A DNA stretch of 64,000 nucleotides from JAMWDF01 sp964645405 (GTDB lineage: Bacteria > Ratteibacteria > UBA8468 > B48-G9 > DSTR01), in assembly GCA_964645405.1 (NCBI GenBank), contig CAZYCA010000044.1:325095-389094 (forward strand), given 5' to 3'. Made by a program: the position numbers and the translations under genes. The notes beneath the pieces are model-generated. The model saw nothing but the letters and a program-made list of their open reading frames with translations. It did no database searches and was not told where the DNA came from. Within the stretch, counting starts at the first letter, position 1. The number at the start of each line of letters is the position of its first letter. This document shows, piece after piece, positions 35,572 through 43,391 of the stretch.

Positions 35572-36489
35572 ATGCTCCTTTCTCGCAGGAATCTGGCAGC
35601 ATTATTTAGTTTCAGCCTGCTGGGGATGGCTGAGTTTTTCTCCTGGAGTAAAGAACTGCCGGTAGCTTCTGGCTATCTCATAGTGGAAGCTCCATCAGGA
35701 ATGGTTCTGGAATTTTCGGGGGGAAAATGGCTGGAAACACCTTTACCGATTGGTTCCCTTATTAAACCTTTCACCTGTTTAGCAGCCATAGAAACAGACC
35801 GCAAACTTGCCAGTTTGGTTCTGGTCTGCACGCCAACTTCACCTTCTTTACCCTGTGTGGATGGTTGCTGGTTCCGGGCTGGTCACGGCAGTCTGAATAT
35901 GGAGCAGGCTCTTTCTGTTTCCTGTGATAGATACTTCCGGTATCTGGCAGAGAGAACATCACCTTCTCACTGGAAAAATGTCCTGAAAAGGTACGGACTG
36001 GGTGAAAGGGAAGAGGGAACAGAAGTACTGAGTGCCATGGTAGGTACCAGTGAGAAATTAAAGGCTACTTTAGTGCAAATACTCTGTGCGTATCTTGGTC
36101 TGGGGACAGAGTTACTTTATGATAACCAGAGTAAACCTGTACCGGGCAAAAAACTACCACTTAAAGGGCCGGTATTTTTAGACCAGGAAGCGAAAAGGAT
36201 TATCTCTGGAGGGCTGGCTGGATGTCTTTCCTGGGGAACAGGGAGTAATCCTTTGAGTATCGGGGAATCTCGTCTGGCTGGTAAAACAGGTACCAGTGCT
36301 TTCGCCATAAAAAATCTGAAACACAGTTTACCCACTCACGGTTGGTTCGCTGGTTACTGGCCAGAAAAACATCCCAGGCTGGGTATTGTTGTTTTCCTTC
36401 TGGAAGGCAGGGGTCAGGATGCGGCCAGAGTAGCCTGTCATCTTATCTCAGCAGCAAGAAAAAAGTACCTTCCAGCAGAAACAGAGTGA
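35572..36489 (+). CDS. Penicillin-binding transpeptidase-like protein with altered second motif
   Basis: 305 residues with an N-terminal signal sequence (about 8-25). The serine-active-site fold is indicated by S62-L-I-K65 and K238-T-G240. In place of the usual S-x-N there is S117-C-D119, so the enzyme may be changed in mechanism or inactive. There is no pedestal domain, so it is just the transpeptidase core, closer in size to class D beta-lactamase or BlaR sensor domains. Between the anchored protein and the SpoIID-type gene. Predicted to act in, or sense, the periplasmic wall. Confidence 0.75.
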   Translation: MLLSRRNLAALFSFSLLGMAEFFSWSKELPVASGYLIVEAPSGMVLEFSGGKWLETPLPIGSLIKPFTCLAAIETDRKLASLVLVCTPTSPSLPCVDGCWFRAGHGSLNMEQALSVSCDRYFRYLAERTSPSHWKNVLKRYGLGEREEGTEVLSAMVGTSEKLKATLVQILCAYLGLGTELLYDNQSKPVPGKKLPLKGPVFLDQEAKRIISGGLAGCLSWGTGSNPLSIGESRLAGKTGTSAFAIKNLKHSLPTHGWFAGYWPEKHPRLGIVVFLLEGRGQDAARVACHLISAARKKYLPAETE

Positions 36490-36501
36490 AAAAGGAGAAA
36501 C

Positions 36502-37725
36502 TTGAGGAACTCAGTTTTTCTTTTCTTCCTTCTGACAGCCAGTAGTTTCTCCACAGAGGTTAGAATTGGTCTTTTCAGTTTATGGCGGCCGAGCAAACTG
36601 AATCTTTCAGTGGAAACTCCCTGTGCCCTGGACATTAAACTGAAAACAAAACTTCTTGCCAGGTGGCTGGCAAAACCAGGTGAACCAATGGAGGTTGTTT
36701 TTTCCAGAGAGGAAAAAAGTATCAGTTTTTTCCTCCGCAGAAGGCTTCTATGTCAATGCACCCTGCTTCCAGGGTCAGAAATCTTCCTGGAAACAGAAAC
36801 AGGGCAGCAGATAAACTGGATATTGACTGTTTCTTCCACAGAGAGAAGGTACCGGGGAAGAATCTCGTTACTGCTTTCAGAAGAAAATTACCTGATACCT
36901 GTTCTTGTTATTCCCCTGGAAGAATATGTAGCCCAGCTGGTAGCTTCAGAACTTCCTTTCCAGATTAACCTAAAATTATACAAAGCCCAGGCAGTTTGTT
37001 GCCGGTCATATGCTCTGGCTATGAAAAATAAGCATCACTACTTTGATTTCTGCGATACGACTCACTGCCAGTTTTTCCAGGGTCTTTCCCTGGAAAAGAA
37101 AAGGTTGACAGAAGCGAGAAAAGCAGCAGAAGAATCAGCCGGTCTGGTTCTGAGTGATGGTAGAAAAGTTCTACCTGGCTATTATACTGGCTGTTGTTCT
37201 GGCTGGACAGCGACACCGTCTCTTGTCTGGGGTAAAACACAGGAGGGTTATCGTCAGGTGCGGTGCCATCACCCACCTGGTAACCACTGGGAATTCTGGC
37301 AAAGAAAACTGGACCCGGATATGGTGAGAAAAATCTTTCTGCCAGGCACCTTATCCAGCAGGCAAATAGATTTGCGGATAACTAAGGAGTCATCCCCTGG
37401 TGGTTATGTGGGAGAAATAAGTTGTTTCCAGCAAAAGTTATCGGGTGAGGAATTCAGGCGCAGATACTGCCAGCAAACCAGCTGGAACAACCTGCCTGGA
37501 CTTTCCTTTTCCCTGTACTGGAGAAAATCTCACTGGGTGGCAGAAGGTTCGGGACTAGGCCATGGTGTAGGGTTATGTCAGACTGGTGCTTTGTTACTCG
37601 CAAAGGAAGGAAAATCCTTTATGGATATTCTGCACTACTACTTTCCTGATTTGTTTATCTGCCACTTTAAATCAGTGGTTTGTGATCAGGATGGTTTTTT
37701 ACCATTGCAACCTTTAGAAAACTAA
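36502..37725 (+). CDS. SpoIID/LytB-domain protein
   Basis: 407 residues with a signal peptide at about 4-18. SpoIID in spore formers is a lytic transglycosylase that acts on denuded glycan strands. The family core is visible: L-E-E-Y-V-A-Q-L-V-A-S-E-L-P-F with the probable catalytic E150, then K-A-Q-A-V-C-C-R-S-Y-A, C-D-T-T-H-C-Q-F-F-Q-G, and G-L-G-H-G-V-G-L-C-Q-T-G-A near the C-terminus. Start TTG 36502 has AAAGGAG about 6 bases upstream. Last gene of the envelope unit. It overlaps the convergent ANTAR gene by 4 bases. Confidence 0.88.
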   Translation: MRNSVFLFFLLTASSFSTEVRIGLFSLWRPSKLNLSVETPCALDIKLKTKLLARWLAKPGEPMEVVFSREEKSISFFLRRRLLCQCTLLPGSEIFLETETGQQINWILTVSSTERRYRGRISLLLSEENYLIPVLVIPLEEYVAQLVASELPFQINLKLYKAQAVCCRSYALAMKNKHHYFDFCDTTHCQFFQGLSLEKKRLTEARKAAEESAGLVLSDGRKVLPGYYTGCCSGWTATPSLVWGKTQEGYRQVRCHHPPGNHWEFWQRKLDPDMVRKIFLPGTLSSRQIDLRITKESSPGGYVGEISCFQQKLSGEEFRRRYCQQTSWNNLPGLSFSLYWRKSHWVAEGSGLGHGVGLCQTGALLLAKEGKSFMDILHYYFPDLFICHFKSVVCDQDGFLPLQPLEN

Positions 37726-38423
37726 AGCTTTTTCATTTCTTCAGCAATGATGATTGCTTCTGCTACCTCTCTCATACTTTTTCTTGTGTCCATGCTGAAC
37801 TTTCTGATTTTCTCATAAGCCTGCTCTTCTGTCAGTTTCTCCACCCGCATAAGAATACCTTTGGCTTTTTCCACCTTCTTCCTGGTTTCCAGTTCTTCCT
37901 GAATAACCCTGGTTTTTACCATCAATTCTGTATTCTCAATCGCCACAGCTGCCTGGTTGGCAATGGAGCATAGTATCTCAATTTCTTCTTCTGTATAGGA
38001 ATGAGGTCTGGAGGTATAAGTATTCAGTACGCCAATAACCCGTCCTTTAACCTGCATAGGAACTGAAAGCATGGAGACAATTCCCTCCTGTTGAGCAATA
38101 TCGCGATACTTATATCTTGCTTCTTTTCTCACATCCCTGACAACAATAGGACGACCTTGGGCAACAACCTGTCCGGCAATACCTTCTCCCACTTTTAAAG
38201 GGGGTTTATTGATATATTCCGGGCTCATAGCCTGAGTAGCTTTAACAGAAAGGGTTTGTGTTTTTTCATCCAGTAGCATGATAGAACAAATCTTAGAACC
38301 GAGAACCTGGGCTGTCACCGCGACAATCAGTTTCAGAATATCCTCTAAATACATCTCTGAAGTGATGGCTTTGCTGATTTCATAGAGGGACTTAATAACA
38401 TCTTGATATTCGTCCGGTGGCAT
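37722..38423 (-). CDS. GAF-ANTAR antiterminator-type regulator
   Basis: 233 residues: a GAF domain at about 10-160 (S-M-L-S-V-P-M-Q-V-K-G-R-V-I-G-V-L-N is its core) followed by a C-terminal ANTAR domain (A-K-G-I-L-M-R-V-E-K-L-T-E-E-Q-A-Y). ANTAR proteins bind paired hairpins in RNA leaders and prevent termination, here likely in response to a small molecule or redox signal sensed by GAF. No receiver domain. AAGGA precedes the ATG. Its targets are not evident; none of the neighbouring leaders obviously carries the two-hairpin ANTAR motif. Confidence 0.88.
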   Translation of the reverse strand: MPPDEYQDVIKSLYEISKAITSEMYLEDILKLIVAVTAQVLGSKICSIMLLDEKTQTLSVKATQAMSPEYINKPPLKVGEGIAGQVVAQGRPIVVRDVRKEARYKYRDIAQQEGIVSMLSVPMQVKGRVIGVLNTYTSRPHSYTEEEIEILCSIANQAAVAIENTELMVKTRVIQEELETRKKVEKAKGILMRVEKLTEEQAYEKIRKFSMDTRKSMREVAEAIIIAEEMKKL

Positions 38424-38553
38424 TTCCAGTTCCTTTAAGTTTGTTTTAGTTTAACTGAGATTAGCAGAAAAATCAAGCCTGATTTTCTTGATTTCCCTTT
38501 CTTTCTCCTTTGTTTGGTTCCTCTTCCGCGTTTTTTTAACCCGTTTTCCTTCC

Positions 38554-38598
38554 TGTCCCTCTTTCGCAAAGAAAGGTCAGGGGAGATTTTGAAACCCC
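38554..38598. repeat. Intergenic palindromic repeat, copy 1
   Basis: CCCTCTTTCGCAAAGAAAGG followed by GGGGAGATTTT. Related sequences occur at 48459 and 60480-60680, always between genes. It looks like a short mobile or REP-like palindrome. This copy is imperfect in its right arm. Confidence 0.55.
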
Positions 38599-38640
38599 AT
38601 CTGCAAGAAGGGAGAACAAAGGAGCAAAAATTCTGCTGTC

Positions 38641-38749
38641 CCCAATCCCCTATGAACGGGTCAGGTCATTTGGTGGTCAGTGCTGAAGATCTGAAGGTGA
38701 TAGTTGTCAGTTAAAGCCCTTTTTGAAAACTCCATAGAAGCTTACCAAC
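38641..38749. repeat. 109-base direct repeat, copy A (CRISPR repeat core plus end of a four-helix gene)
   Basis: Begins with 30 bases matching the CRISPR repeat core (CCCAATCCCCTATGAACGGG onward). It continues with 79 bases that, on the minus strand, encode the last 14 or so codons of a four-helix-bundle protein plus its 3' flank. Copy B at 38778 differs at only a few positions. The remainder of the gene is missing here, so this is a deleted duplicate of the module. Confidence 0.85.
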
Positions 38750-38777
38750 AGCTCTTCAGCTCTTCAGCTCTGCTGTT

Positions 38778-38886
38778 CCCAATCCCCTATGAACGGGTCA
38801 GGTCATTGGGTGGTCAGTGCTGAAGATCTGAAGGTGATAGTTGTCAGTTAAAGCCTTTTTTGAAAACTCCATAGAAGCTTACCAAC
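38778..38886. repeat. 109-base direct repeat, copy B (attached to the intact four-helix gene)
   Basis: Same content as copy A, but the coding part continues into the complete four-helix gene at 38848-39192. The 28 bases between the copies (rich in AGCTCTTC) match the sequence just before the first array repeat at 39206-39230, which shows that the duplicated unit spanned the whole gene and then lost its middle in copy A. Confidence 0.85.
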
Positions 38887-39192
38887 TTCGTCAATGAGTT
38901 GCTCAATATTATCAATGCTGCTCGTTACATAACCGAGCTTCTTAGAAAAAGTCAATAAATATTCTGTCTCTGCAAGTGAACCTAAAGCAATGTCAATGAA
39001 TCTGCTTAACTCTTTTCTGCTTTTCCTGTTGTATCCCTCAACAATATTGGTAGGAATGGAAAGGACTGCCCTTCGTATCTGGAAGGTAAGGGCAAAGAGT
39101 TCTTCCTTTGGGAATTTGCTTGTTAACTGATAGACCTTAAAAGCAAGTTCATCAGCCTTCTGCCACACAATCAGATTTTTGTAGTTAGCCAT
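38848..39192 (-). CDS. Four-helix-bundle protein (S23 / 23S rRNA intervening-sequence family)
   Basis: 114 residues. Family signs: N-L-I-V-W-Q-K-A-D-E-L-A near the N-terminus, F-A-L-T-F-Q-I-R-R-A-V-L-S-I-P-T-N-I-V-E-G-Y in the middle and a helical C-terminus with E-T-E-Y-L-L. Homologues occur in rRNA intervening sequences and, as Avd, in diversity-generating retroelements; the function of free-standing ones is not known. Here no reverse transcriptase or rRNA is near. The gene lies between two copies of the adjacent CRISPR repeat, and its 3' end is duplicated upstream (copy A). Confidence 0.88.
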   Translation of the reverse strand: MANYKNLIVWQKADELAFKVYQLTSKFPKEELFALTFQIRRAVLSIPTNIVEGYNRKSRKELSRFIDIALGSLAETEYLLTFSKKLGYVTSSIDNIEQLIDEVGKLLWSFQKRL

Positions 39193-39228
39193 TGGTTACC
39201 TCAGGACTTCAGCTCTTCGGCTCTGCCG

Positions 39229-39563
39229 TTCCCAATCCCCTATGAACGGGTCAGGTCATTCTGACAGCATGCAGGACCTGATAAGGTCCATAAAAGGTAA
39301 GGTGTCGCAATCCCCTATGAACGGGTCAGGTCATTCTGACTTTGCGGCACTGCAAAAATTGCGTGAGTCAGTAAAAGCGTCGCAATCCCCTATGAACGGG
39401 TCAGGTCATTCTGACGGAAAATGGGAAATCACTCTTGGATGCGACCCTGAGGTCGCAATCCCCTATGAACGGGTCAGGTCATTCTGACCCTTTTGGTATG
39501 CCATCGGCACGCTTGTGTCGATGGACGTCGCAATCCCCTATGAACGGGTCAGGTCATTCTGAC
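39229..39563 (-). CRISPR. CRISPR array: five 37-base repeats, four spacers
   Basis: Repeats at 39229-39265, 39304-39340, 39379-39415, 39452-39488 and 39527-39563. The last four are identical; the first differs in its first few bases. Spacers are 38, 38, 36 and 38 bases and unrelated to each other. The repeat holds a small inverted repeat GTCAG/CTGAC. Read on the minus strand it ends in GGGATTGCGAC, like many type I/III repeats whose 8-base handle is ATTG-(A/C)-(A/G)-A-C. The degenerate copy is thus at the leader-distal end, which puts the leader at 39564 onward. No cas gene is in the window. The short reading frames across the repeats are not genes. Confidence 0.9.
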
Positions 39564-39697
39564 TGCGGGCTGTCAAAGAGCTTGTGTATCAACGGAAAAG
39601 AACCCCTTTTCCGCAAATCCCCATTTTTTAACTCCACTTTTTTATACAATTTTATTCCCCGTTTGTCAAATCCCTTCTCCCACAACGGTTTCCACTC
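39564..39697 (-). promoter_or_regulatory. Probable CRISPR leader
   Basis: Gene-free, with A+T-rich runs, adjoining the conserved (leader-proximal) end of the array. Read on the minus strand it contains TTGTATAAAAAAG, a possible -10 region. Orientation is inferred from repeat degeneracy at the other end. Confidence 0.5.
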
Positions 39698-39739
39698 CCG
39701 CAAACCCCCCCCTGTTTTACCGGAAAAACAGGTTTGCGG
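39698..39739. terminator. Long hairpin between leader and TldE gene
   Basis: CCGCAAAC (39698-39705) pairs with GTTTGCGG (39732-39739) and CTGTTTT (39712-39718) with AAAACAG (39725-39731), with a C-run bulge between. It lies about 50 bases past the stop of the minus-strand TldE gene. It could end that long transcript and insulate the array, though there is no T-run right after it. Confidence 0.45.
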
Positions 39740-39787
39740 AAAATCATCAAAAATGAAAAGTGAAAGTTTTACGGACAAAGGCATGAA

Positions 39788-41086
39788 TTAAGGTTTTTCC
39801 TGAAAACCGAGGATGTCAACATCGTTTATCTGGAGGTAGGGCAGGTAACCGGAAAAGGTAGGTTCTGTTTCCTCAGAGACAGCGACAATGTTTTTCAGCA
39901 TCTGGAAAAAGTTGCCGGTAATCATGGTTTGACTTACAGGATGCAGAAGCTGTCCGTTTTCTATATACCACCCTCCCTTGGCTACCCCACTTACTACTCC
40001 GTTGACAGGACTGATGTTGCCGCTGAAGCGTCTGACAAGAAGGCCTCTGGAGATATTACGGTACATTTCCTTTAAAGAGGAGTTTGGTTTCAGTACAGGA
40101 CTGTACATTTTCCCGCCAGCGTGGCCGGTGGAAGAAGCGTTTTCTCTTGCGGCAGCATAGGTATCATACAGATAAGAAAGAAGAACTCCTTTTTCTATCA
40201 CAGTTAAACTTCTGGTTGGTACTCCTTCACTATCAAAGGAAGCAGACCAGGGCAGTCCTGGACGAAGCGGTTCATCACTGAGGGTCAAAGAAAAAGAAGC
40301 TACTGGCTGGTTAATCTTCCCGGCAAAAGCACTTCTTTTCTCCTGGACATTCCTCGCATAGAGCAGGTACTCCAGAGCGGAAATAAAGTCAGAGACAGTT
40401 TCCGGACTGAGTAGGAGATAACCGGTGAAAGATGGTATTGTTCTGGCTGCTAATGATTGACAGATGTCCCGGGCTAAACTTAAGGCGTCTTCTTCTATTT
40501 TTTCTACAATTTTACTCCAGGAAACAGCAGCGTTGATGCGATAGTCAAAGGAAGAAACATTTGTGTTTTCTGCTGCCAGCCCCATAAGAAAGTATCTGGA
40601 GCAGGACCTGCTTTCTTGTGCCTTCACTCCTCTGGAATTGACGATGTTAAGATGGTGCCAGCTAACCTGTAACATGGCAGAATCAACAGACAGCCGGGTA
40701 TCGTACTTTCTAAAAGTTTCTACCAGACGGTACCCATTCTTTAAAACTTCAGTCAGCTTCACCTCTGTTTCATCGTAAAGGTTTTCTACAGGTTTGATGG
40801 GCTGGCCAGCAGGAAGAATGGCGTAAGGGTCCGGGGTACTTGCTTTCGCCATTTCCACTACTTTATGGCAGCAAGGCAGCAGCAGTTTTTCGTTGTTTGT
40901 CGTATAACAACCCATCCTGTTTTCTATTATGGCGCGCAGACGGTAAGTGGTTTCTGAGGCAGAATGAAGACTTTTCAAAGTGTTATTCTCAAAAACAACT
41001 ATCTTAGTGCAGGAATCAACCCGGAAAACTTCAGCCTCCTGTGCTCCATATCCCTGAATTGCAGTCAGAATGGATTCCAGGTTCAC
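39788..41086 (-). CDS. pmbA: TldE/PmbA-type subunit of the TldD/TldE metalloprotease
   Basis: 432 residues, the non-metal partner of TldD; together they form a cytoplasmic protease that trims unfolded peptides and, in some bacteria, matures modified peptides such as microcin B17. It has the PmbA layout (E-V-F-R-V-D-S near the N-terminus, G-L-P-W-S-A-S-F-D-S-E-G-V-P in the middle) but lacks H-E-x3-H. Starts at GTG in a GTGA overlap with tldD. No candidate peptide substrate is visible next to it. Confidence 0.88.
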   Translation of the reverse strand: MNLESILTAIQGYGAQEAEVFRVDSCTKIVVFENNTLKSLHSASETTYRLRAIIENRMGCYTTNNEKLLLPCCHKVVEMAKASTPDPYAILPAGQPIKPVENLYDETEVKLTEVLKNGYRLVETFRKYDTRLSVDSAMLQVSWHHLNIVNSRGVKAQESRSCSRYFLMGLAAENTNVSSFDYRINAAVSWSKIVEKIEEDALSLARDICQSLAARTIPSFTGYLLLSPETVSDFISALEYLLYARNVQEKRSAFAGKINQPVASFSLTLSDEPLRPGLPWSASFDSEGVPTRSLTVIEKGVLLSYLYDTYAAARENASSTGHAGGKMYSPVLKPNSSLKEMYRNISRGLLVRRFSGNISPVNGVVSGVAKGGWYIENGQLLHPVSQTMITGNFFQMLKNIVAVSEETEPTFSGYLPYLQINDVDILGFQEKP

Positions 41087-42465
41087 AGATTTCCTCCGAC
41101 TTTCACCTGGCAGCGCAGGTGAGGACCGCCGGCGTCCACTTTGGCTGGTTGATGTTTACCGCAGTAGCCAGCCCCGCTGTCCAGCAAAAAATCACACCCT
41201 ACCTTATCCACGGAAGAAAGTACCTCAAAGGCATTCCCGGAGATGGTTACACCGGTGACAGGACGGGCAAGTTTTCCATCTTTAATCCACCATGCCTGGT
41301 CCACACCGAACATAAACTCAGCATTAGCATCTGCCTGTCCTGATTGTCCCAGTCCTTTCAGGTATAGACCGGAAGGCGTCCCGGCAATAATTTCTTCAGG
41401 TTTCTCTACCCCGGGAAGAACATAAGTATTCCGCATTCTGATGAGGGGTTCATCACGGTAGGTGAAAGCCCGGGCATTGCCTGTATTTTTTGCATGAAAA
41501 AGCCAGGCTGTTCTGGAATCATGAAGGTAACCTCTGAGATATCCATTTTCTATAATAACTGCTACCCGGGTCCGGTTACCTTCATCATCCACCAGCAAGA
41601 CACCGCTGGCTGCCGGGTCTGTTGCTGGTAAGGGGTCGTCCACAATGCTCACCTGTTCCGCGGCAACCTTCTTCTGCAAAAACTTTCCAGCGATGGAACC
41701 TGCGAGCACAAAATCAGCCTCCACAGTATGACCGATGGCTTCATGAGCAAGAATTCCGACAAGACTGGGATGAAGAACAACTGTGTAGAGACCAGCAGGA
41801 ACAGGTTCTGCAGTAAGTTTTTCCACAGCACGGCGCACAGCTTCCTCCGGGACAGATTCAGGTTTTGCATGCCGGAAAAGCTCTTCCCAGCCACCTGTAG
41901 CAGAAAGAGTCATCCTTCCATACTCCAGTCTTGTTCCGTCAGAAGCAAAGGCAAGAGCGCGAAAATCTGCCTTGGTATCCTGATAAGAAACATTAGCTCC
42001 AGAGGATGTCACAATTATTTTTGTATCCAGCAGCTCTTCGTAACTGGCAGCAGTACTTACAATTTTGCTGGAAAGTTGCCTCATTTTTTCTTCTGTTTTT
42101 CTCACCAGAGAAAGTTTTTCCTCCAGGGAGATACGGGATAAAGGTTTTGTCTGCTGGACAGTTAGATTGGCGGTTACTGGTTCCCCAGCCAGGAGAAATT
42201 CCTGCTGTCTCCCCTGAGCGGATAATGCTGCCTGTTTTGCCTCAGTAAAAGTCTTTTTTAGATTTTCTAAACTGGCATCTGATGTTGTAGAAAACCCCCA
42301 GATTCCATTTTGTAAAACCCTGATCCCAACCCCTGAGGTATCTGTGGCAGTTAACTGTGTTACCCTGCCGTTTTCCACGCCAATTCTTAGACAGTAGCGG
42401 CAATGGTAACGAACCTGTACTGCCTGTGCTTTACCGGAGGCGATTGTTGCTAAAATTTCTCTCAT
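41083..42465 (-). CDS. tldD: Metalloprotease TldD
   Basis: About 460 residues. The zinc motif H241-E-A-I-G-H246 is intact, with the family's flanking segments (V-L-H-P-S-L-V-G-I-L before it, and P-G-V-E-K-P-E-E-I-I later). Start ATG 42465 was chosen over an upstream in-frame codon since AGGGA precedes it and the upstream part lies in the radical SAM gene. Lies 7 bases after that gene and overlaps its partner TldE, which suggests equal production of both subunits. Confidence 0.92.
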   Translation of the reverse strand: MREILATIASGKAQAVQVRYHCRYCLRIGVENGRVTQLTATDTSGVGIRVLQNGIWGFSTTSDASLENLKKTFTEAKQAALSAQGRQQEFLLAGEPVTANLTVQQTKPLSRISLEEKLSLVRKTEEKMRQLSSKIVSTAASYEELLDTKIIVTSSGANVSYQDTKADFRALAFASDGTRLEYGRMTLSATGGWEELFRHAKPESVPEEAVRRAVEKLTAEPVPAGLYTVVLHPSLVGILAHEAIGHTVEADFVLAGSIAGKFLQKKVAAEQVSIVDDPLPATDPAASGVLLVDDEGNRTRVAVIIENGYLRGYLHDSRTAWLFHAKNTGNARAFTYRDEPLIRMRNTYVLPGVEKPEEIIAGTPSGLYLKGLGQSGQADANAEFMFGVDQAWWIKDGKLARPVTGVTISGNAFEVLSSVDKVGCDFLLDSGAGYCGKHQPAKVDAGGPHLRCQVKVGGNL

Positions 42466-42472
42466 ATCCCTA

Positions 42473-43384
42473 TCATTTTGCCTGAAACTTGTTTCCCTGA
42501 CAACTGTTGTGCTCCTGCAACCATTTTTCAATTCCTGCTATGACCTCATTCTTACGGTTGACCCACGAGGGTGCCACAAGCAATTCCGGGCGACATTCTC
42601 CGGTAAGTCTCATGATTATTGTTTCCGGGCTGATAAGTTCTAAAAACTCAGCCGTTAGCTGGATATAGGTAGAAAGGGTGAGAATGGGGAAAGGTTTTTG
42701 CTGGAAATCTTTTTCCAGAACAGTCCCTTTAATGATGAAGAGAGGATGAATCTTAAGACCATCCAGGCCAAGATTTCCACACTCTCTGGCTGTTTCCCTC
42801 ATCTCTTTCTCTCCTTCGCCTGGCAAACCGAGAATTACATGGGCAGCAATCTTCAAAGGTCTTTTTCTTGCCAGCCAGTAGGCTTTCAGAAAGTCAGCGT
42901 AGGAGTGGTTACGGTTCATCAGAAAAAGAGTTCTGTCATGAATACTGGGCAGTCCCAGTTCCAGCCAGACCTCATAATCTGGTGTGTAACTGGCTAAAAG
43001 GTCAATTTTTTCTTCATCAAGACAATCTGGTCTGGTCCCGACAGCCAGACCAACAATCTCCGGAAATTCTCTGATGACATCATATTTTTCCCGGAGGACT
43101 TTTACCGGTGCATAAGTATTACTGAACGGTTGAAAATAAGCGAGAAACTTTCTCGCCTTATACTTTTTCCGATTGTACTCCATGCTTTTGAGAATCTGCT
43201 GTCTCAAATCACCGGTCATCCTGGCACTCAGGCTGAAGGCGCGGTTGTCACAGAAGTGGCATCCTCCGTATCCAACCGTACCATCACGGTTAGGACAGGT
43301 AAAACCAGCATCCAGGCAGAGACGGTGTACCCGGCAGCCAAATTTTTCCCTTAGATAAACTGAAAATTTTCTGTATAGTGACAT
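42473..43384 (-). CDS. Radical SAM protein, TIGR01212 (YhcC/YtqA) family
   Basis: 303 residues. The N-terminal iron-sulfur site is C-P-N-R-D-G followed by G-G-C-H-F-C, the longer-spaced cysteine triad of this family rather than the C-x3-C-x2-C standard. T-R-P-D-C-L and L-G-L-P-S-I-H-D segments follow as in YhcC-like proteins. The precise reaction is not established. It lies 7 bases downstream of mnmG, consistent with a role in translation or tRNA, but this is inference. Confidence 0.88.
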   Translation of the reverse strand: MSLYRKFSVYLREKFGCRVHRLCLDAGFTCPNRDGTVGYGGCHFCDNRAFSLSARMTGDLRQQILKSMEYNRKKYKARKFLAYFQPFSNTYAPVKVLREKYDVIREFPEIVGLAVGTRPDCLDEEKIDLLASYTPDYEVWLELGLPSIHDRTLFLMNRNHSYADFLKAYWLARKRPLKIAAHVILGLPGEGEKEMRETARECGNLGLDGLKIHPLFIIKGTVLEKDFQQKPFPILTLSTYIQLTAEFLELISPETIIMRLTGECRPELLVAPSWVNRKNEVIAGIEKWLQEHNSCQGNKFQAK

Positions 43385-43391
43385 TTTTTAC

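Noticed and set aside
38848..39192. Four-helix gene as part of a diversity-generating retroelement (Avd)
   Set aside because: No reverse transcriptase, template repeat or variable gene is in the neighbourhood.
39242..39791. Reading frames with repeated S-Q-S-P-M-N-G-S-G-H-S-D segments
   Set aside because: They are translations across the CRISPR repeats; 37 is not a multiple of three, and frame agreement depends on spacer lengths. No ribosome site is seen.
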